This document shows, piece after piece, positions 1 through 9,177 of a DNA stretch of 64,000 bases. Positions within the stretch are counted from its first letter, which is position 1, and each line of letters begins with the position of its first letter. The notes under the pieces are model-generated. The model made no database searches and had not been told where the DNA came from. It saw nothing but the letters and a program-made list of their open reading frames with translations. A program made the translations under genes and the position numbers. This DNA is from JAGPUQ01 sp036961295 (GTDB lineage: Bacteria; Pseudomonadota; Gammaproteobacteria; Pseudomonadales; Porticoccaceae): assembly GCA_036961295.1 (NCBI GenBank), contig JBALVX010000001.1, forward strand, positions 62,001 through 126,000. Reading direction: 5' to 3'.

Positions 1-515
1 ACGGTATCCAAATCACTAATACGCTTCATCAGATCGATGCCCATCAGCTTGCCTGCCACCGGCGTGCGATACAGCATAATGGCGAGGTCTGAGTGATCGG
101 CCATGTATTTAAAGTATTCGTAAATTTCATCGTCTGATTTGAGTTGGAAGGGCGGGTTCATCACTTCAGCGCCTTCAAAACCGATGTCCTGGAGTCGATC
201 CATTTTCTCCAGAGCTTGATGCACACTGTGATCTAGAATGATGGTCCAGAGTTTCATTCGCCCTTTATTCGCATCGGCAATAATTTCGTGATACCGAATC
301 CAGTCAGACAATTTCAGGTTCCAGCCTTCGGCAACATTACCGCCGACCACCAGCCCCGGAATTCCCATCTCCACATAGGCTTCGATATTTTCGCGAATGC
401 CGGCCTCATCGAGACTAAGATCTGGCTTGAATGGAGTAATAGGGCACTCGTAAAAACCTTTCAGGTTTTCGCATGCCCAGGACTTTGCTTCGGGTTTAGT
501 AAATTCCAGCGCCAT
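1..515 (-). CDS. DapA-family (dihydrodipicolinate synthase/N-acetylneuraminate lyase-like) protein, partial
   Basis: This gene runs leftward off the window edge, so only the first 172 residues are visible, starting from the ATG whose complement is at 513-515. The start reads MALEFTKPEAKSW and continues with a GFYECPITPF stretch, the usual first beta-strand of the DapA/NAL TIM-barrel aldolase family. It is followed by GGNVAEGWNL, where the family has its GGTTGE-like loop, and by a YRTPVAGKLM segment near the position of the conserved tyrosine. The Schiff-base lysine lies outside the window. Family members condense or cleave pyruvate-type keto acids in the cytoplasm. The substrate cannot be told from this fragment. 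No strong ribosome binding site precedes the start, so the exact N-terminus is uncertain. Confidence 0.75.
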   Translation of the reverse strand, partial: MALEFTKPEAKSWACENLKGFYECPITPFKPDLSLDEAGIRENIEAYVEMGIPGLVVGGNVAEGWNLKLSDWIRYHEIIADANKGRMKLWTIILDHSVHQALEKMDRLQDIGFEGAEVMNPPFQLKSDDEIYEYFKYMADHSDLAIMLYRTPVAGKLMGIDLMKRISDLDT

Positions 516-701
516 GATCTTAGTTATCCGATGTTTAAAGATGAGGAAGAATAACTAGCCTTTCTCTAAAAGTCGATAACTATGGTGCTTGGTTTTTTAT
601 TTATTAGCGGCGCTTTATCTGGCAGCGTCCCTCTATCGGGCCGTAGACCTTGTTTGGTAACAGTGTATTGGCAGCAGTTTTTTTGGACGTCGCACCGAAA
701 G

Positions 702-2669
702 TTATCTGAAAAAGAAGTGGTAGCCCAGCGATAATTCGGTGGCACTGTCGGCTTCGAACCAGCGACGACCTGCCGACAGGCGCAGTGCATGATTTACATC
801 CAGTACGATATTTTGTTCCAGCTTAAATTCAAGCCGTTGTTCGCCACCGCTAAATTCCAGACCCGAGGCGGTGATAAGTCCATTGCCGATGCGCGTACTG
901 TAGAGCCAACCGAGTTGTGGGCCGAGAGCTATTTCCGCCACGACATCAAAATCCCGATTGTGTTCGAGGCGTCCCATCAGTAGAGCAAACAAAGTGGTGT
1001 TGTTGAGATCGAAGGCATAGCCGCCACCGCCCGTCACATGGGTGGCGAGTGGCCTACCCTGTGCCGTGTCTACCCGCTCCAGGCCGCCGTAAACGCGCCA
1101 GGATAACTGGTCGAAAAAAGTATTTTTGGGTGTCAGTGACACAATATCAACGACATCCAGGCGTTCCAGTTTGACGGAGCCGTCGTCGTAGCGGCGAAGA
1201 GCACCGTTACCCATATTGATTTGTGCTCCGGGCAGGAAGCCGTAACTGTTATCGAGCAGGCTGTGATAGGCCATGCGAAACTCGAGCTCGCTGTAGTTGC
1301 GATGACCATCGCGGCCCCCGTTAATTGCCAGGCGTTTACTTTGATGACTGTTCTGGGGCGCAATGGGAGTAGTGATTTCCAGTGGATCCTGTGTCGGATA
1401 TTGGCTGAGTTTTGCCAATAGAGTAAGACTGTTCTGCGCGGTGTTTGCGTCGCGGGTTTTTTTCGCCTGTTGATAGCGTAGGCCGGTGTAGGCTGAATTC
1501 AGCGCTTGATATTGCTGAGGTTCTGACAGTTGCTGAAAGTTATCGCTATTGATCAGTTCTGGGTGTTGGGCCAGTTCCGGCAACATACGACGTTGCGGCG
1601 CCGGAACCGCCGCGAGTTGATGTTTAAGTTGTGTGGCCATTGCAGGTCGGTATTCAGTGCTAGAGATAAGACCGCCGCGCTCTACGGTGCGAATGGTATC
1701 GATTGGAATTGCAGAGATCCAAAAATCGTCGGTTAATTCGATGCCGGGCCGCGCAACTTCTAGTAACTCTAACAGGCGGTAAGAGCAGTTTTCGGTAAAG
1801 AAATAATAATCAAAATTAATGTCCTTGAGTTCCCACAAATGAGTAGCGAGACGATGGCTCTCCTCGGGGTTGAGGTTAAGAGGGTATTCCCAGATATCGC
1901 GATTTTCCCCGCGGTTGTACTCCTGAATTTTTTTGAAATAAGGTTCGACGACAAATTGCCCTGGATAGCCCCCGCTTAAACCTTGATAGGCGTAGACAAA
2001 GGAATTTTCTCCCGGGGGAACATTAGCCCCGAAATTAACCCCATAGGACAGCCAGTCCATATGTTCCCGATCAGGTTTGGGATCCAGGCGTAGTAAGGTG
2101 TGACCAAACATCGAGGATGGACTGTTCAGGTGATGAGCGGGAAATACCAGCACCACGCTGCCGGCATTGATGAGCTCGCTCCACTCCTGGTAAAGCGGGC
2201 AGGAGGTGCGGGGCAATTTTTTTCGATCTACAGCCAGTTTTTCTACTAACCAATTAAGGCGTGCAGGAAAGTGGCATTGGGGATGGTGGTTGTCGCCGCT
2301 GGCCTTATCGTCACTGGGATTGGGGTCGCTGGCATTAGGGTCGTCGTTTAAGGTGGCGGCTTGAAACAAGCCCTCTAGCGTAGCGTGTAATTCACTTTGA
2401 GGGTCGTGATCGCCATCAGCAGATAGAAAAAAAGCTTCGTCATCAACGAAACTGGAGTAGCGAGTTTTACTGCCAGGAATGACATTCTTCGTGACCTGGT
2501 AATGCAGCAGATTAAGCCACTCCGGATCGTTCCATAGTTGTTTTTTTTCCGCGAGTAGGCCAAGTTCGACGAGGTAAGCGGAGTTGTCCGCATCGGCGTT
2601 AGCCGGAAGGGTTAGAAGAGTAGATGCAAGGAAAATAACTAGCGTGGCGGATAGGCGAACAATCATCAT
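702..2669 (-). CDS. DUF4105 (Lnb N-terminal-like) periplasmic/outer-membrane protein
   Basis: The 655-residue protein starts with a signal peptide (hydrophobic stretch, residues 5-23, ending around PANA). The middle carries the DUF4105 signature: SSMFGHTLLRLD near residue 190 and FTENCSYRLLELLE near residue 295. The His and Cys of these motifs are the likely catalytic pair, since DUF4105 is related to the N-terminal region of the lipoprotein N-acyltransferase Lnb. The last 200 residues are rich in alternating polar and aromatic strands and end in YHFFFR, which suggests an outer-membrane beta domain. Residues 110-124 are encoded by a three-copy 15-bp in-frame repeat (2298-2342). The DUF3015 gene lies directly upstream, a common pairing in gammaproteobacteria. 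The exact substrate is unknown. Confidence 0.85.
   Translation of the reverse strand: MMIVRLSATLVIFLASTLLTLPANADADNSAYLVELGLLAEKKQLWNDPEWLNLLHYQVTKNVIPGSKTRYSSFVDDEAFFLSADGDHDPQSELHATLEGLFQAATLNDDPNASDPNPSDDKASGDNHHPQCHFPARLNWLVEKLAVDRKKLPRTSCPLYQEWSELINAGSVVLVFPAHHLNSPSSMFGHTLLRLDPKPDREHMDWLSYGVNFGANVPPGENSFVYAYQGLSGGYPGQFVVEPYFKKIQEYNRGENRDIWEYPLNLNPEESHRLATHLWELKDINFDYYFFTENCSYRLLELLEVARPGIELTDDFWISAIPIDTIRTVERGGLISSTEYRPAMATQLKHQLAAVPAPQRRMLPELAQHPELINSDNFQQLSEPQQYQALNSAYTGLRYQQAKKTRDANTAQNSLTLLAKLSQYPTQDPLEITTPIAPQNSHQSKRLAINGGRDGHRNYSELEFRMAYHSLLDNSYGFLPGAQINMGNGALRRYDDGSVKLERLDVVDIVSLTPKNTFFDQLSWRVYGGLERVDTAQGRPLATHVTGGGGYAFDLNNTTLFALLMGRLEHNRDFDVVAEIALGPQLGWLYSTRIGNGLITASGLEFSGGEQRLEFKLEQNIVLDVNHALRLSAGRRWFEADSATELSLGYHFFFR
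2298..2342. repeat. In-frame 3 x 15-bp tandem repeat inside the DUF4105 gene
   Basis: Three consecutive 15-base units on the minus strand encode DPNAS, DPNPS and DDKAS. They lie in a low-complexity Asp/Ser/Asn linker between the signal region and the catalytic domain. The period is a multiple of three, so the frame is kept. Units differ at several bases, so the duplication is not recent. Confidence 0.75.
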
Positions 2670-2740
2670 TAAGGGATCAGCGTGGAGCTAACACAAATAA
2701 TTATGTTAGGCAGAGTGAATAAATAGATTCTAGATACAAG

Positions 2741-2798
2741 AAAACCCCTCACCAGCGCCTGTCAGGAACAAGTCCAGCGTAGGCGAGGTAAGGGGTTT
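2741..2798 (-). terminator. Hairpin after the DUF3015 gene
   Basis: AAACCCCT at the left and AGGGGTTT at the right form the base of a long stem. Inner CGCCT/AGGCG and ACC/GGT pairs extend it. It sits 20 bases after the DUF3015 stop in the leftward direction and may terminate or attenuate transcription into the DUF4105 gene. There is no long T-run, so termination is only moderately supported. Confidence 0.5.
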
Positions 2799-2816
2799 CA
2801 GTTCTTAGCGTGTAAT

Positions 2817-3308
2817 TTATACGGAGTACTTAGCGAGCTGAGAGTCTTCTTTCATCAGCGCGTTGATAGACGCCATAACTTCATGTGCGGTGATGTTCTC
2901 GTGAGGAAAAAGAGTCGAGAAATTATTGTGAGTTAATTCGGCAAAGGCGGCTCGGTCTTCCGGGGCAATGCCCATGCCGAGCGCAACAGCATTCAGAGCT
3001 TCACCATGGCCGCGAGCGATGTCTTCAGAGAACTCGTCCATCATCAGTGCAGCTAAGCTGGTGCCGCTGTAGCTGAGGGTGCCATTAGAAGTACAACCAT
3101 TAGTGCCACTAGTGATGCCGAAAGTGTTATTGCCGGTAGTACCGTTAGTGGTTATCGCTAGTACGTGGGTGGCCGTGCCACTTTGACCTTCAAACAACAT
3201 ATTACCCCAGCCACAATTAGGACCGCCCGCCGCCCCGGCAAAGGCTAAAGAAGGTAGTGTGGAAAGAGCGATAATGCCAATAATTTTTTTCCCGTGAAGT
3301 TTTCTCAT
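2817..3308 (-). CDS. DUF3015 family exported protein
   Basis: The 163-residue protein has a signal peptide of about 24 residues ending SLAFAG, followed by a GGPNCGWGNMLFEGQ segment typical of DUF3015, which is often annotated as a possible lipoprotein or periplasmic protein. The two cysteines of the mature part (NCGWG and NGCTSNG) may form a disulfide. A Gly/Thr/Asn-rich central region precedes a helical C-terminal half (EFSEDIARGHGEALNAVALG). The family has no established biochemical role. The gene lies just upstream of, and in the same direction as, the DUF4105 gene, consistent with a shared envelope function, although a hairpin separates them. Confidence 0.85.
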   Translation of the reverse strand: MRKLHGKKIIGIIALSTLPSLAFAGAAGGPNCGWGNMLFEGQSGTATHVLAITTNGTTGNNTFGITSGTNGCTSNGTLSYSGTSLAALMMDEFSEDIARGHGEALNAVALGMGIAPEDRAAFAELTHNNFSTLFPHENITAHEVMASINALMKEDSQLAKYSV

Positions 3309-3708
3309 GCTTGTTCTTCCTTTTAGATTAAGTTGACTCAGGGAGTTCGATCCTACTCCGGTGATGGTGTTTTTTCAAACACTTGTCCCGGGTTAAATGG
3401 TGAAACCATTTTATGAGTTCCGCACAATATGTGATGGGCTTCAAAGGCTACCAATAAGCACCTAAACGCTATTCTATATCGATCATTTATGTAGCAGTGT
3501 TTATGCCGTGGTGTTTGCGGAATACCTTGCTATCAAAGTATGTTTAATGCGCCTGCTGGAGTGTCACTTATTTGATACAGATTAAGCAGGCCTCAAATAA
3601 TGCTAATGAGCCCGCTTTCTGGCTGCTATGGTGTTAAGTGCAAGGCGTACTGGCAGGTCAGCGGGTGCCAGCGATAGAAAAATCAAATAACGGGATAACG
3701 CTAATACC
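3309..3708. other. Intergenic region between divergent DUF3015 and cardiolipin synthase genes
   Basis: This 400-base stretch lies between divergent genes and should hold promoters for both. Apart from a small inverted repeat, AAATGGTgAAACCATTT around 3395-3412, I see no clear sigma-70 elements, repeats or open frame with gene-like content. Confidence 0.4.
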
Positions 3709-5283
3709 ATGAAAGATGTGCTGGATGCCCTAAGTACAGGATTAATTTTTGTTGTGCCTTTGGTTATTAGTGCAGGGGCAGCGGTAATTAGCGTAGGGGC
3801 GGCCTGGCATGCGTTGTTATTTAAGCGTGATTCTCGGGCCGCGCTAGGTTGGGTTGTGGTCTGCCTGACATTGCCTGTTATTGGCGCCATTTTTTATTTT
3901 ATGTTTGGTATTAATCGGGTGCGTGCCCGAGCGCAACGCTTGCGTGGTGAGCGCCGTCGCTGGTTTGTGGATTTTGAGCGCGGGTTCCGGCCGCAGCAAG
4001 TCATCGGCGAAGAAATACCCGATAACGTTATTTCCGATAGCGCAGCCTCTGGCCCCGGCCAGGTTGCGGATGTTAATTGCACAGTCGGTATCGCTCGGGC
4101 CGCCGCGACAGTGACAGGAAGGCCGCTAAGTGAAAATAACAGGGTTAGCATTTTACGCAATGGTGAGCAGGCATTCCCTGCGATGTTGGCAGCCATTGCC
4201 GATGCCCGCCACAGTATTTTTTTAAGTACTTATATTTTTGAAAACAACCAGACTGGCTTGATTTTTGTGCAAGCCTTACAGGCCGCATTGGACCGGGGCG
4301 TGGAAGTCAGGGTGGTGGTTGACGGTATGGGCGCGTGGTATTCCCGGGGTATTATCGGCGCACTACGCAAAGCAGGTATCAATACCCGGCGATTTAACGC
4401 GCCGCGCATAGCACTGCCGACCATGGCTTTAAATTTGCGCAATCACCGCAAAATTTTGTTGGTAGATGACCACATCGCTTTCGCCGGTGGGATGAATATT
4501 GGTGATCGTCACCTTCTAGGTCAAGCTGAAAACAATACGTCAACGGCGGATATTCAGTTTTGTTTTGAGGGCCCGGTGCTTACTCAGCTCGCCGATGTTT
4601 TTGCCGATACCTGGCGTATTGGTGGCGACCAAGCTAGTAACGACCAGACTCTCCCGGAGCTTCCGGTTCAGGCTTCCACAGTTAATGCCGATACGGTTAA
4701 GGCTGATGCAGTTAAAGAAAGCAATCGGCCATATACCAGCGCTTGCCGAGCGATTGCGGATGGCCCGGATGATAACCTGGACAAACTGGCATTGATCTTC
4801 GTTGCGGCGATGGACTCTGCCCAGCACAGCATTCGAATTATGACGCCCTACTTTCTACCTAGTCAGGGCATGATTGCGATTTTGCAGTCAGCGGCTTTGC
4901 GTGGTTTACAGGTCTCAATAGTGCTGCCGGCTAAAAATAATTTGTCATATGTGCACTGGGCAACCCGAAATATGCTGTGGGAATTATTGTCCTGTGGCGT
5001 CAAGGTCTATTATCAGCCTGGAGTGTTTGTCCATACCAAATTATTGCTAATCGATGACGCTTACGCTTTGGTAGGTTCCGCGAATATTGACCCCCGCAGC
5101 TTGCGGTTAAATTATGAATTGGGTGTCGAGATTTACGATCAGGCCGTCGTGGCAGAACTTATTGGAGACTTTGAGGAAGCTGTGGGGCGTTCAGCCCCGA
5201 TCACCCAGCAGGTATTAGACGAACGCTCCTTGCTTGAGCGCACTCGCGATGCAGTATGTTGGTTGGTGTCGCCCTATCTGTAG
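3709..5283 (+). CDS. cls: Cardiolipin synthase (phospholipase D family)
   Basis: The 524-residue protein has two N-terminal membrane segments (about residues 8-30 and 38-62), the PLDc_N region, followed by two HKD phospholipase D motifs. These are NHRKILLVDD near residue 246 and VHTKLLLIDD near residue 442, each with a following GGMN or GSAN box. The enzyme joins phosphatidylglycerol with another phospholipid to make cardiolipin at the inner membrane. It is somewhat longer than typical ClsA (about 480 residues). Part of the difference is an inter-domain linker holding a three-copy, five-residue repeat (TVNAD, TVKAD, AVKES). The assignment to cardiolipin synthase rather than another PLD transferase rests on the N-terminal membrane pair and spacing of the two motifs. 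Confidence 0.9.
   Translation: MKDVLDALSTGLIFVVPLVISAGAAVISVGAAWHALLFKRDSRAALGWVVVCLTLPVIGAIFYFMFGINRVRARAQRLRGERRRWFVDFERGFRPQQVIGEEIPDNVISDSAASGPGQVADVNCTVGIARAAATVTGRPLSENNRVSILRNGEQAFPAMLAAIADARHSIFLSTYIFENNQTGLIFVQALQAALDRGVEVRVVVDGMGAWYSRGIIGALRKAGINTRRFNAPRIALPTMALNLRNHRKILLVDDHIAFAGGMNIGDRHLLGQAENNTSTADIQFCFEGPVLTQLADVFADTWRIGGDQASNDQTLPELPVQASTVNADTVKADAVKESNRPYTSACRAIADGPDDNLDKLALIFVAAMDSAQHSIRIMTPYFLPSQGMIAILQSAALRGLQVSIVLPAKNNLSYVHWATRNMLWELLSCGVKVYYQPGVFVHTKLLLIDDAYALVGSANIDPRSLRLNYELGVEIYDQAVVAELIGDFEEAVGRSAPITQQVLDERSLLERTRDAVCWLVSPYL
4678..4722. repeat. In-frame 3 x 15-bp tandem repeat inside cls
   Basis: ACAGTTAATGCCGAT, ACGGTTAAGGCTGAT and GCAGTTAAAGAAAGC follow head to tail and encode TVNAD, TVKAD, AVKES. 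The array lies in the linker between the two PLD domains, where length changes should be tolerated. Confidence 0.8.
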
Positions 5284-5343
5284 AATGCTCAGTGATTACT
5301 TAGCTGGGAATTAACGGACGAGTTAAAACTGCTTAAAAGAGTA

Positions 5344-5384
5344 GCACATAAAAATGCCGGGTCTAGCCCGGCATTTTTATGTGC
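5344..5384. terminator. Bidirectional terminator between cls and the TonB receptor
   Basis: A perfect 18-bp inverted repeat, GCACATAAAAATGCCGGG against its complement, surrounds a five-base loop (TCTAG). GC-rich base pairs are next to the loop, and A and T runs flank them on either side, so it can act on both converging transcripts. It lies 60 bases after the cls stop and 14 bases from the receptor gene stop. Confidence 0.9.
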
Positions 5385-5398
5385 TTGCGTGGTAGGAA

Positions 5399-7555
5399 TT
5401 AATAACGGTGTTGAATCTCCACACCCAATATTCTGCCCTTGCCTAGGGGCGAGAAGGTGGCACCAGGAGAGCCTGGGAAAAAGCCGGGTAATTGAGTATC
5501 GCCGCCGACTGTAACCTCGTCCTTAAGATTTTTGCCGTACAGGGATACAGTGAGATTATCGTTAAGCGCCCAGTCGAGACTGGCATCGATCATATCGACC
5601 GCATTTAAGGTGCCCGCATTACTGTCGGTGTAAGCGGCAGCGTCGCGATGAGAAAAGCTGGCCATCGCGGTTAGCATGCCAAGGTCGCCCATACTATGGT
5701 CATAAATAAAGCTGGCACCGTATTCCCAGGGCGATAAACGTGGCAGATCCAGACCCTTGTCAACGCCGTTAATAATACCGTCTATATTAAGGTCTACTTT
5801 TACGTCGTCGTAACTGCCATCGATATAACCGGCAAACACCTGGGTGGTGAAGTTATCGGTAATCAGGGCAATGGCTTCCAGTTCAAAACCTTTGATAATA
5901 GCCGTGGCGGAGTTAACGATAGTTTGATTAACGCCAATGGGCCCAGGTTCATTCAGTTCGCGCTGCATATCGGTGATTTTGTTATGAAAAGCAGAGGCAT
6001 TAAGGCGTACACGACCGTCCATAAAGTCTTTTTTCATGCCAATTTCGTAGGATCTTTGTGTTTCCTGATCAAAAGGATCGGTGGCGACGCTTGGATCGGT
6101 ATTTCTCAAGTTGTAGCCGCCGCTGCGAAAACCCTTGGTCCAGGAAATATAATATTGGGTGGATTCGTCCGGTAACCATTGCAGACCAATTTTCGGGGTA
6201 AAGCTATCCCAGTCTTCTGAATCGCTAAAGTCGAAGACACAGGCACCACTATCGATATCACAGCCATTGAGGGCGAGGTTGGCAACATCCCCTTCCTTTT
6301 TCTCAGTGCTATAGCGACCACCGAGCGTCAGTACTAGCTGATCAGTCAGAGAAATATCGGCCTGGCTAAAAAAGCCCCAGGTTTCGGTTTCTAACGTACC
6401 GCCACCGGTGAAATTGAGGAAGCCAAACAAAAAACGGCGCTCTATATAGTCTATATCTTGAGTAAAGTAGTAGACGCCGCTGGTAATGGCTACCGGACCA
6501 AAGTTGCCGGAGTAACGCAGTTCGTTCGACAATTGATCCTGATCAAGTTTGGCGAATCCGTTGAAGACTGAGAACGGGCTTGCATCAATATCACTGAGGG
6601 AGTCCGACTTGTAATCCCGGTAGCCGAGAATATTGGTAATTCGGCCTTCCCCGAAATTGACATCCCAGTTGGTTTCCAGGCTGGCATTATTCCAGCGTTG
6701 TTGGGCGTAGCCATCTTCATCGATGGAAAAATCGAAGTTATCTCGGTCGGACAGGCCGTGGTTTTTACTGGCTGGGCCATCACTCAGGGAATCGCCATTT
6801 TCGTAGCGCAGGATAAAGTCCAGAGTGTCGGTGGCGGCGTAGGTTAGCGCACCTCGAACCAGGCGGGTATCGGCATCACCGAAGTTATCGTTGCCGTCAA
6901 AATCATTGTCGTGATAACCGCGATCATCGTTGTAATACAGGGCTATTTTGCCGCCGATTTTGTCGGTGAGTGGGCCGGAGATTACCGTGGATGCCACATA
7001 ATTAAGACCGGACTCAACCGCAAACTTGCTGTTCATACTAAATTCGTCGCCGGGTAGTGTGGTGCGCAGCAGTACCGCACCGCCGGTTACATTGCGACCA
7101 AACAATAAACCCTGCGGCCCGCGCAATACTTCGGCACCGGCCAGGTCAAAGGTGTCCATGACCACGCCCATGTTAAGGCCGTAATACATGCCATCGATAA
7201 ACATTCCAACCGTGGGATCAATTCCGGGGATCGAGCTGTTGATGCCCAGGCCACGAATAGAGAAATTTGCAACGCCTCTAAAGGTGCCAACATCATCCAG
7301 TTGCACATTAGGGATGGAGAAAGCCAGGCTTTTCACATCGCGCATATGCAGCGCATCGATTTGAGCTTCGTCGAACGCGGTGACCGCCAGTGGCACATCC
7401 TGAACGCTGATACCATCGGGTTTTTTGGTGGCAGTGGTGATGACTTCTTCCAGCAACACATTACCCGTGCTGGCTGCGTAGGAAGGTAGGGCTATTAGTG
7501 CAGAGAAGGCCAGGATCGGTAAAGCTAATCGCTGCGCGAGAGTTTTTTTACTCAT
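5399..7555 (-). CDS. TonB-dependent outer-membrane receptor
   Basis: The 718-residue protein has a signal peptide (to about PSYAA, residue 28) and a TonB-box-like LEEVITTATKK. The plug domain (about residues 50-165) includes SIRGLGINS and LRGPQGLLFGRN. The remainder is a 22-strand-type barrel ending in an aromatic residue (VEIQHRY), as required for outer-membrane insertion. Such receptors take up siderophores, vitamins or other large ligands using TonB/ExbB energy. No ligand-specific neighbour is visible, so the substrate is unknown. A good ribosome binding site, CAGGAG, lies upstream of the ATG. No Fur-box-like sequence was recognised upstream. Confidence 0.92.
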   Translation of the reverse strand: MSKKTLAQRLALPILAFSALIALPSYAASTGNVLLEEVITTATKKPDGISVQDVPLAVTAFDEAQIDALHMRDVKSLAFSIPNVQLDDVGTFRGVANFSIRGLGINSSIPGIDPTVGMFIDGMYYGLNMGVVMDTFDLAGAEVLRGPQGLLFGRNVTGGAVLLRTTLPGDEFSMNSKFAVESGLNYVASTVISGPLTDKIGGKIALYYNDDRGYHDNDFDGNDNFGDADTRLVRGALTYAATDTLDFILRYENGDSLSDGPASKNHGLSDRDNFDFSIDEDGYAQQRWNNASLETNWDVNFGEGRITNILGYRDYKSDSLSDIDASPFSVFNGFAKLDQDQLSNELRYSGNFGPVAITSGVYYFTQDIDYIERRFLFGFLNFTGGGTLETETWGFFSQADISLTDQLVLTLGGRYSTEKKEGDVANLALNGCDIDSGACVFDFSDSEDWDSFTPKIGLQWLPDESTQYYISWTKGFRSGGYNLRNTDPSVATDPFDQETQRSYEIGMKKDFMDGRVRLNASAFHNKITDMQRELNEPGPIGVNQTIVNSATAIIKGFELEAIALITDNFTTQVFAGYIDGSYDDVKVDLNIDGIINGVDKGLDLPRLSPWEYGASFIYDHSMGDLGMLTAMASFSHRDAAAYTDSNAGTLNAVDMIDASLDWALNDNLTVSLYGKNLKDEVTVGGDTQLPGFFPGSPGATFSPLGKGRILGVEIQHRY

Positions 7556-7951
7556 GAGGATGCTCCTGTATATTTTATTAAGCCACGTTCCTTATTTTCT
7601 TACAGGTATCCGTACACTGAGTGGCATTGTTGTCATTTGATTATAGTTCGCCGACTCCAAGATAGACTACATCGCTGGCATTGTAAAACGGATTTTGCTT
7701 GTGGTTTTGCGGGGTTGTTAGCGAGAGGGAAGCGCGGTGTAAGCCATAGGTCGTGCGGAGGTCTGGTGAGAAAGCAGCGGTCGTCTCTCAAGGGCTCTGG
7801 AAGATAGTTTGAGCCGATGTTTTGACAGGTTTTAACTAATTGATTTTTAATAAAAACCCCCGGGTATTCGTGCATACCCGGGGTTTCAATTGAATGTTTC
7901 TTTTTATGTTTTTTTATACTGATTATCTTGGTTCTAGCTGACTGACTATTG
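7556..7951. other. Intergenic region upstream of the TonB receptor
   Basis: These 396 bases hold the terminator of the acyl-CoA dehydrogenase operon (7851-7883) and, nearer 7560-7800, presumably the receptor promoter. I recognise no further repeat, small gene or clear operator. Confidence 0.4.
7851..7883 (-). terminator. Rho-independent terminator of the acyl-CoA carboxylase/dehydrogenase operon
   Basis: Read leftward, the arms ATACCCGGGG and CCCCGGGTAT pair around a six-base loop, and a T-rich tract (TTTTTA) follows the stem. It lies about 70 bases after the acyl-CoA dehydrogenase stop. Confidence 0.85.
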
Positions 7952-9109
7952 TCAGCTGATGATAGAACGCTTGGAGATTTCCTCCAGCATAACTTCGGTG
8001 GCGCCGCCGCCAATACTTTGTACACGCGCATCGCGGGACATGCGCTCGATGGCGCTTTCGCGGATATAGCCAAAGCCACCGTGAAATTGCAGGCAGGTGT
8101 ACATCACTTCATTAACCAATTCACAGCAAAAGGCTTTGGCCATCGACACTTCTTTAACGCAATCCTGCCCGAGGGAATCCAGCCAGGCAGCGTGGTAGGT
8201 GAGTTGCCGGCCCGCTTCGACCTTGGCTTGCAACATAGCGAGACGTTGGCGAATGGTTTGTTTGTCCCATAAGGTGCCGCCAAAGGCTTTGCGTTCTTGC
8301 ACGTATTGCAAAGTCATCTCCAGTGCTTTGGCTGCTTCTCCCATGGTTTGCGCGGCCAGCACGGTGCGCTCATTCTGGAAGTTTTTCATAATGGAATAAA
8401 AGCCTTTATTAAGTTCGCCAAGAATATTTTCCTTGGGCACCCGGCAATTATCAAACACCAGTTCAGCGGTATCGGAACAGCGCCAACCCTGTTTGTCGAG
8501 GGCGCGACTGGCAGTAAAACCGGCCATGCCTTTTTCGACGATAAAAATAGTCACGCCCCGCGAGCTTTTCACCGTGGTGTCGGTTTTGGCGGCGACGAAA
8601 TACACATCGCCTTTAACGCCATTGGTGATAAACATTTTTGTACCGTTGAGCACATAGCTATCACCATCTTCTACGGCGGTGGTGCGAATACCTGCCACAT
8701 CGGAACCGGCATCGGGTTCAGTAACCGCGACCGCGCAGATTTTTTTACCGCTAATTAAGTCGGGCATGTATTTATCTTTTTGCGCTTTGTTACCAAAATT
8801 CTCTAAATGCGGAGACGCCATATCGGTATGCACCGTCACGGTAACTGCGAAACCACCAAAGGAGGAGCGGCCTAATTCTTCCGCAAGGATAACGCTGCCC
8901 AGGGTGTTCATATTGCTGCCGCCGTACTCTTCGCCGTAGCGAATGCCGAGAAAGCCGAGATCTCCCATTTTTCGTAGTACATCGCGGGGTACAAACCCAT
9001 CCTGTTCCCAGGGCTCGGCATTGGGCACGATCTCCTGTTCGACAAAGCGACGAATTTGGTCGCGCAGCATATTTTGTTCTTCAGAAAAATACAGTTGGTT
9101 GGTGCTCAC
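7952..9109 (-). CDS. Acyl-CoA dehydrogenase
   Basis: The 385-residue protein has the standard acyl-CoA dehydrogenase layout: a helical N-terminal domain, a middle beta domain with VAVTEPDAGSDVAGIRT and MFITNG, and a helical C-terminal domain. The C-terminal domain contains GGFGYIRES and RDARVQSIGGGATEVM. The Glu of GATEVM is at the usual catalytic-base position. It oxidises an acyl-CoA to the 2-enoyl-CoA with FAD and passes electrons to ETF. It is last in a leftward operon with the carboxylase subunits, 68 bases after the biotin carboxylase gene. This arrangement recalls leucine (liu) or terpenoid (atu) catabolic clusters, but no enoyl-CoA hydratase or lyase is present, so the substrate is open. 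Confidence 0.9.
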   Translation of the reverse strand: MSTNQLYFSEEQNMLRDQIRRFVEQEIVPNAEPWEQDGFVPRDVLRKMGDLGFLGIRYGEEYGGSNMNTLGSVILAEELGRSSFGGFAVTVTVHTDMASPHLENFGNKAQKDKYMPDLISGKKICAVAVTEPDAGSDVAGIRTTAVEDGDSYVLNGTKMFITNGVKGDVYFVAAKTDTTVKSSRGVTIFIVEKGMAGFTASRALDKQGWRCSDTAELVFDNCRVPKENILGELNKGFYSIMKNFQNERTVLAAQTMGEAAKALEMTLQYVQERKAFGGTLWDKQTIRQRLAMLQAKVEAGRQLTYHAAWLDSLGQDCVKEVSMAKAFCCELVNEVMYTCLQFHGGFGYIRESAIERMSRDARVQSIGGGATEVMLEEISKRSIIS

Positions 9110-9177
9110 GTGTGATCCTCTTCGATGTTGGTTGCGCGTATTGCTAGGTTTACGCTTTAAGTTTTAGTGTGTTTGAT

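Noticed and set aside
2691..2710. CTAACA and TGTTAGGC as a possible attC core pair upstream of the DUF4105 gene
   Set aside because: The two cores are only about ten bases apart with no room for L boxes or variable stem, and the neighbouring genes are ordinary chromosomal ones; it is a simple short hairpin.
7633..8079. Long leftward open frame at the end of the acyl-CoA dehydrogenase gene
   Set aside because: It overlaps the dehydrogenase in another frame and spans the terminator; composition and residue content are not gene-like.
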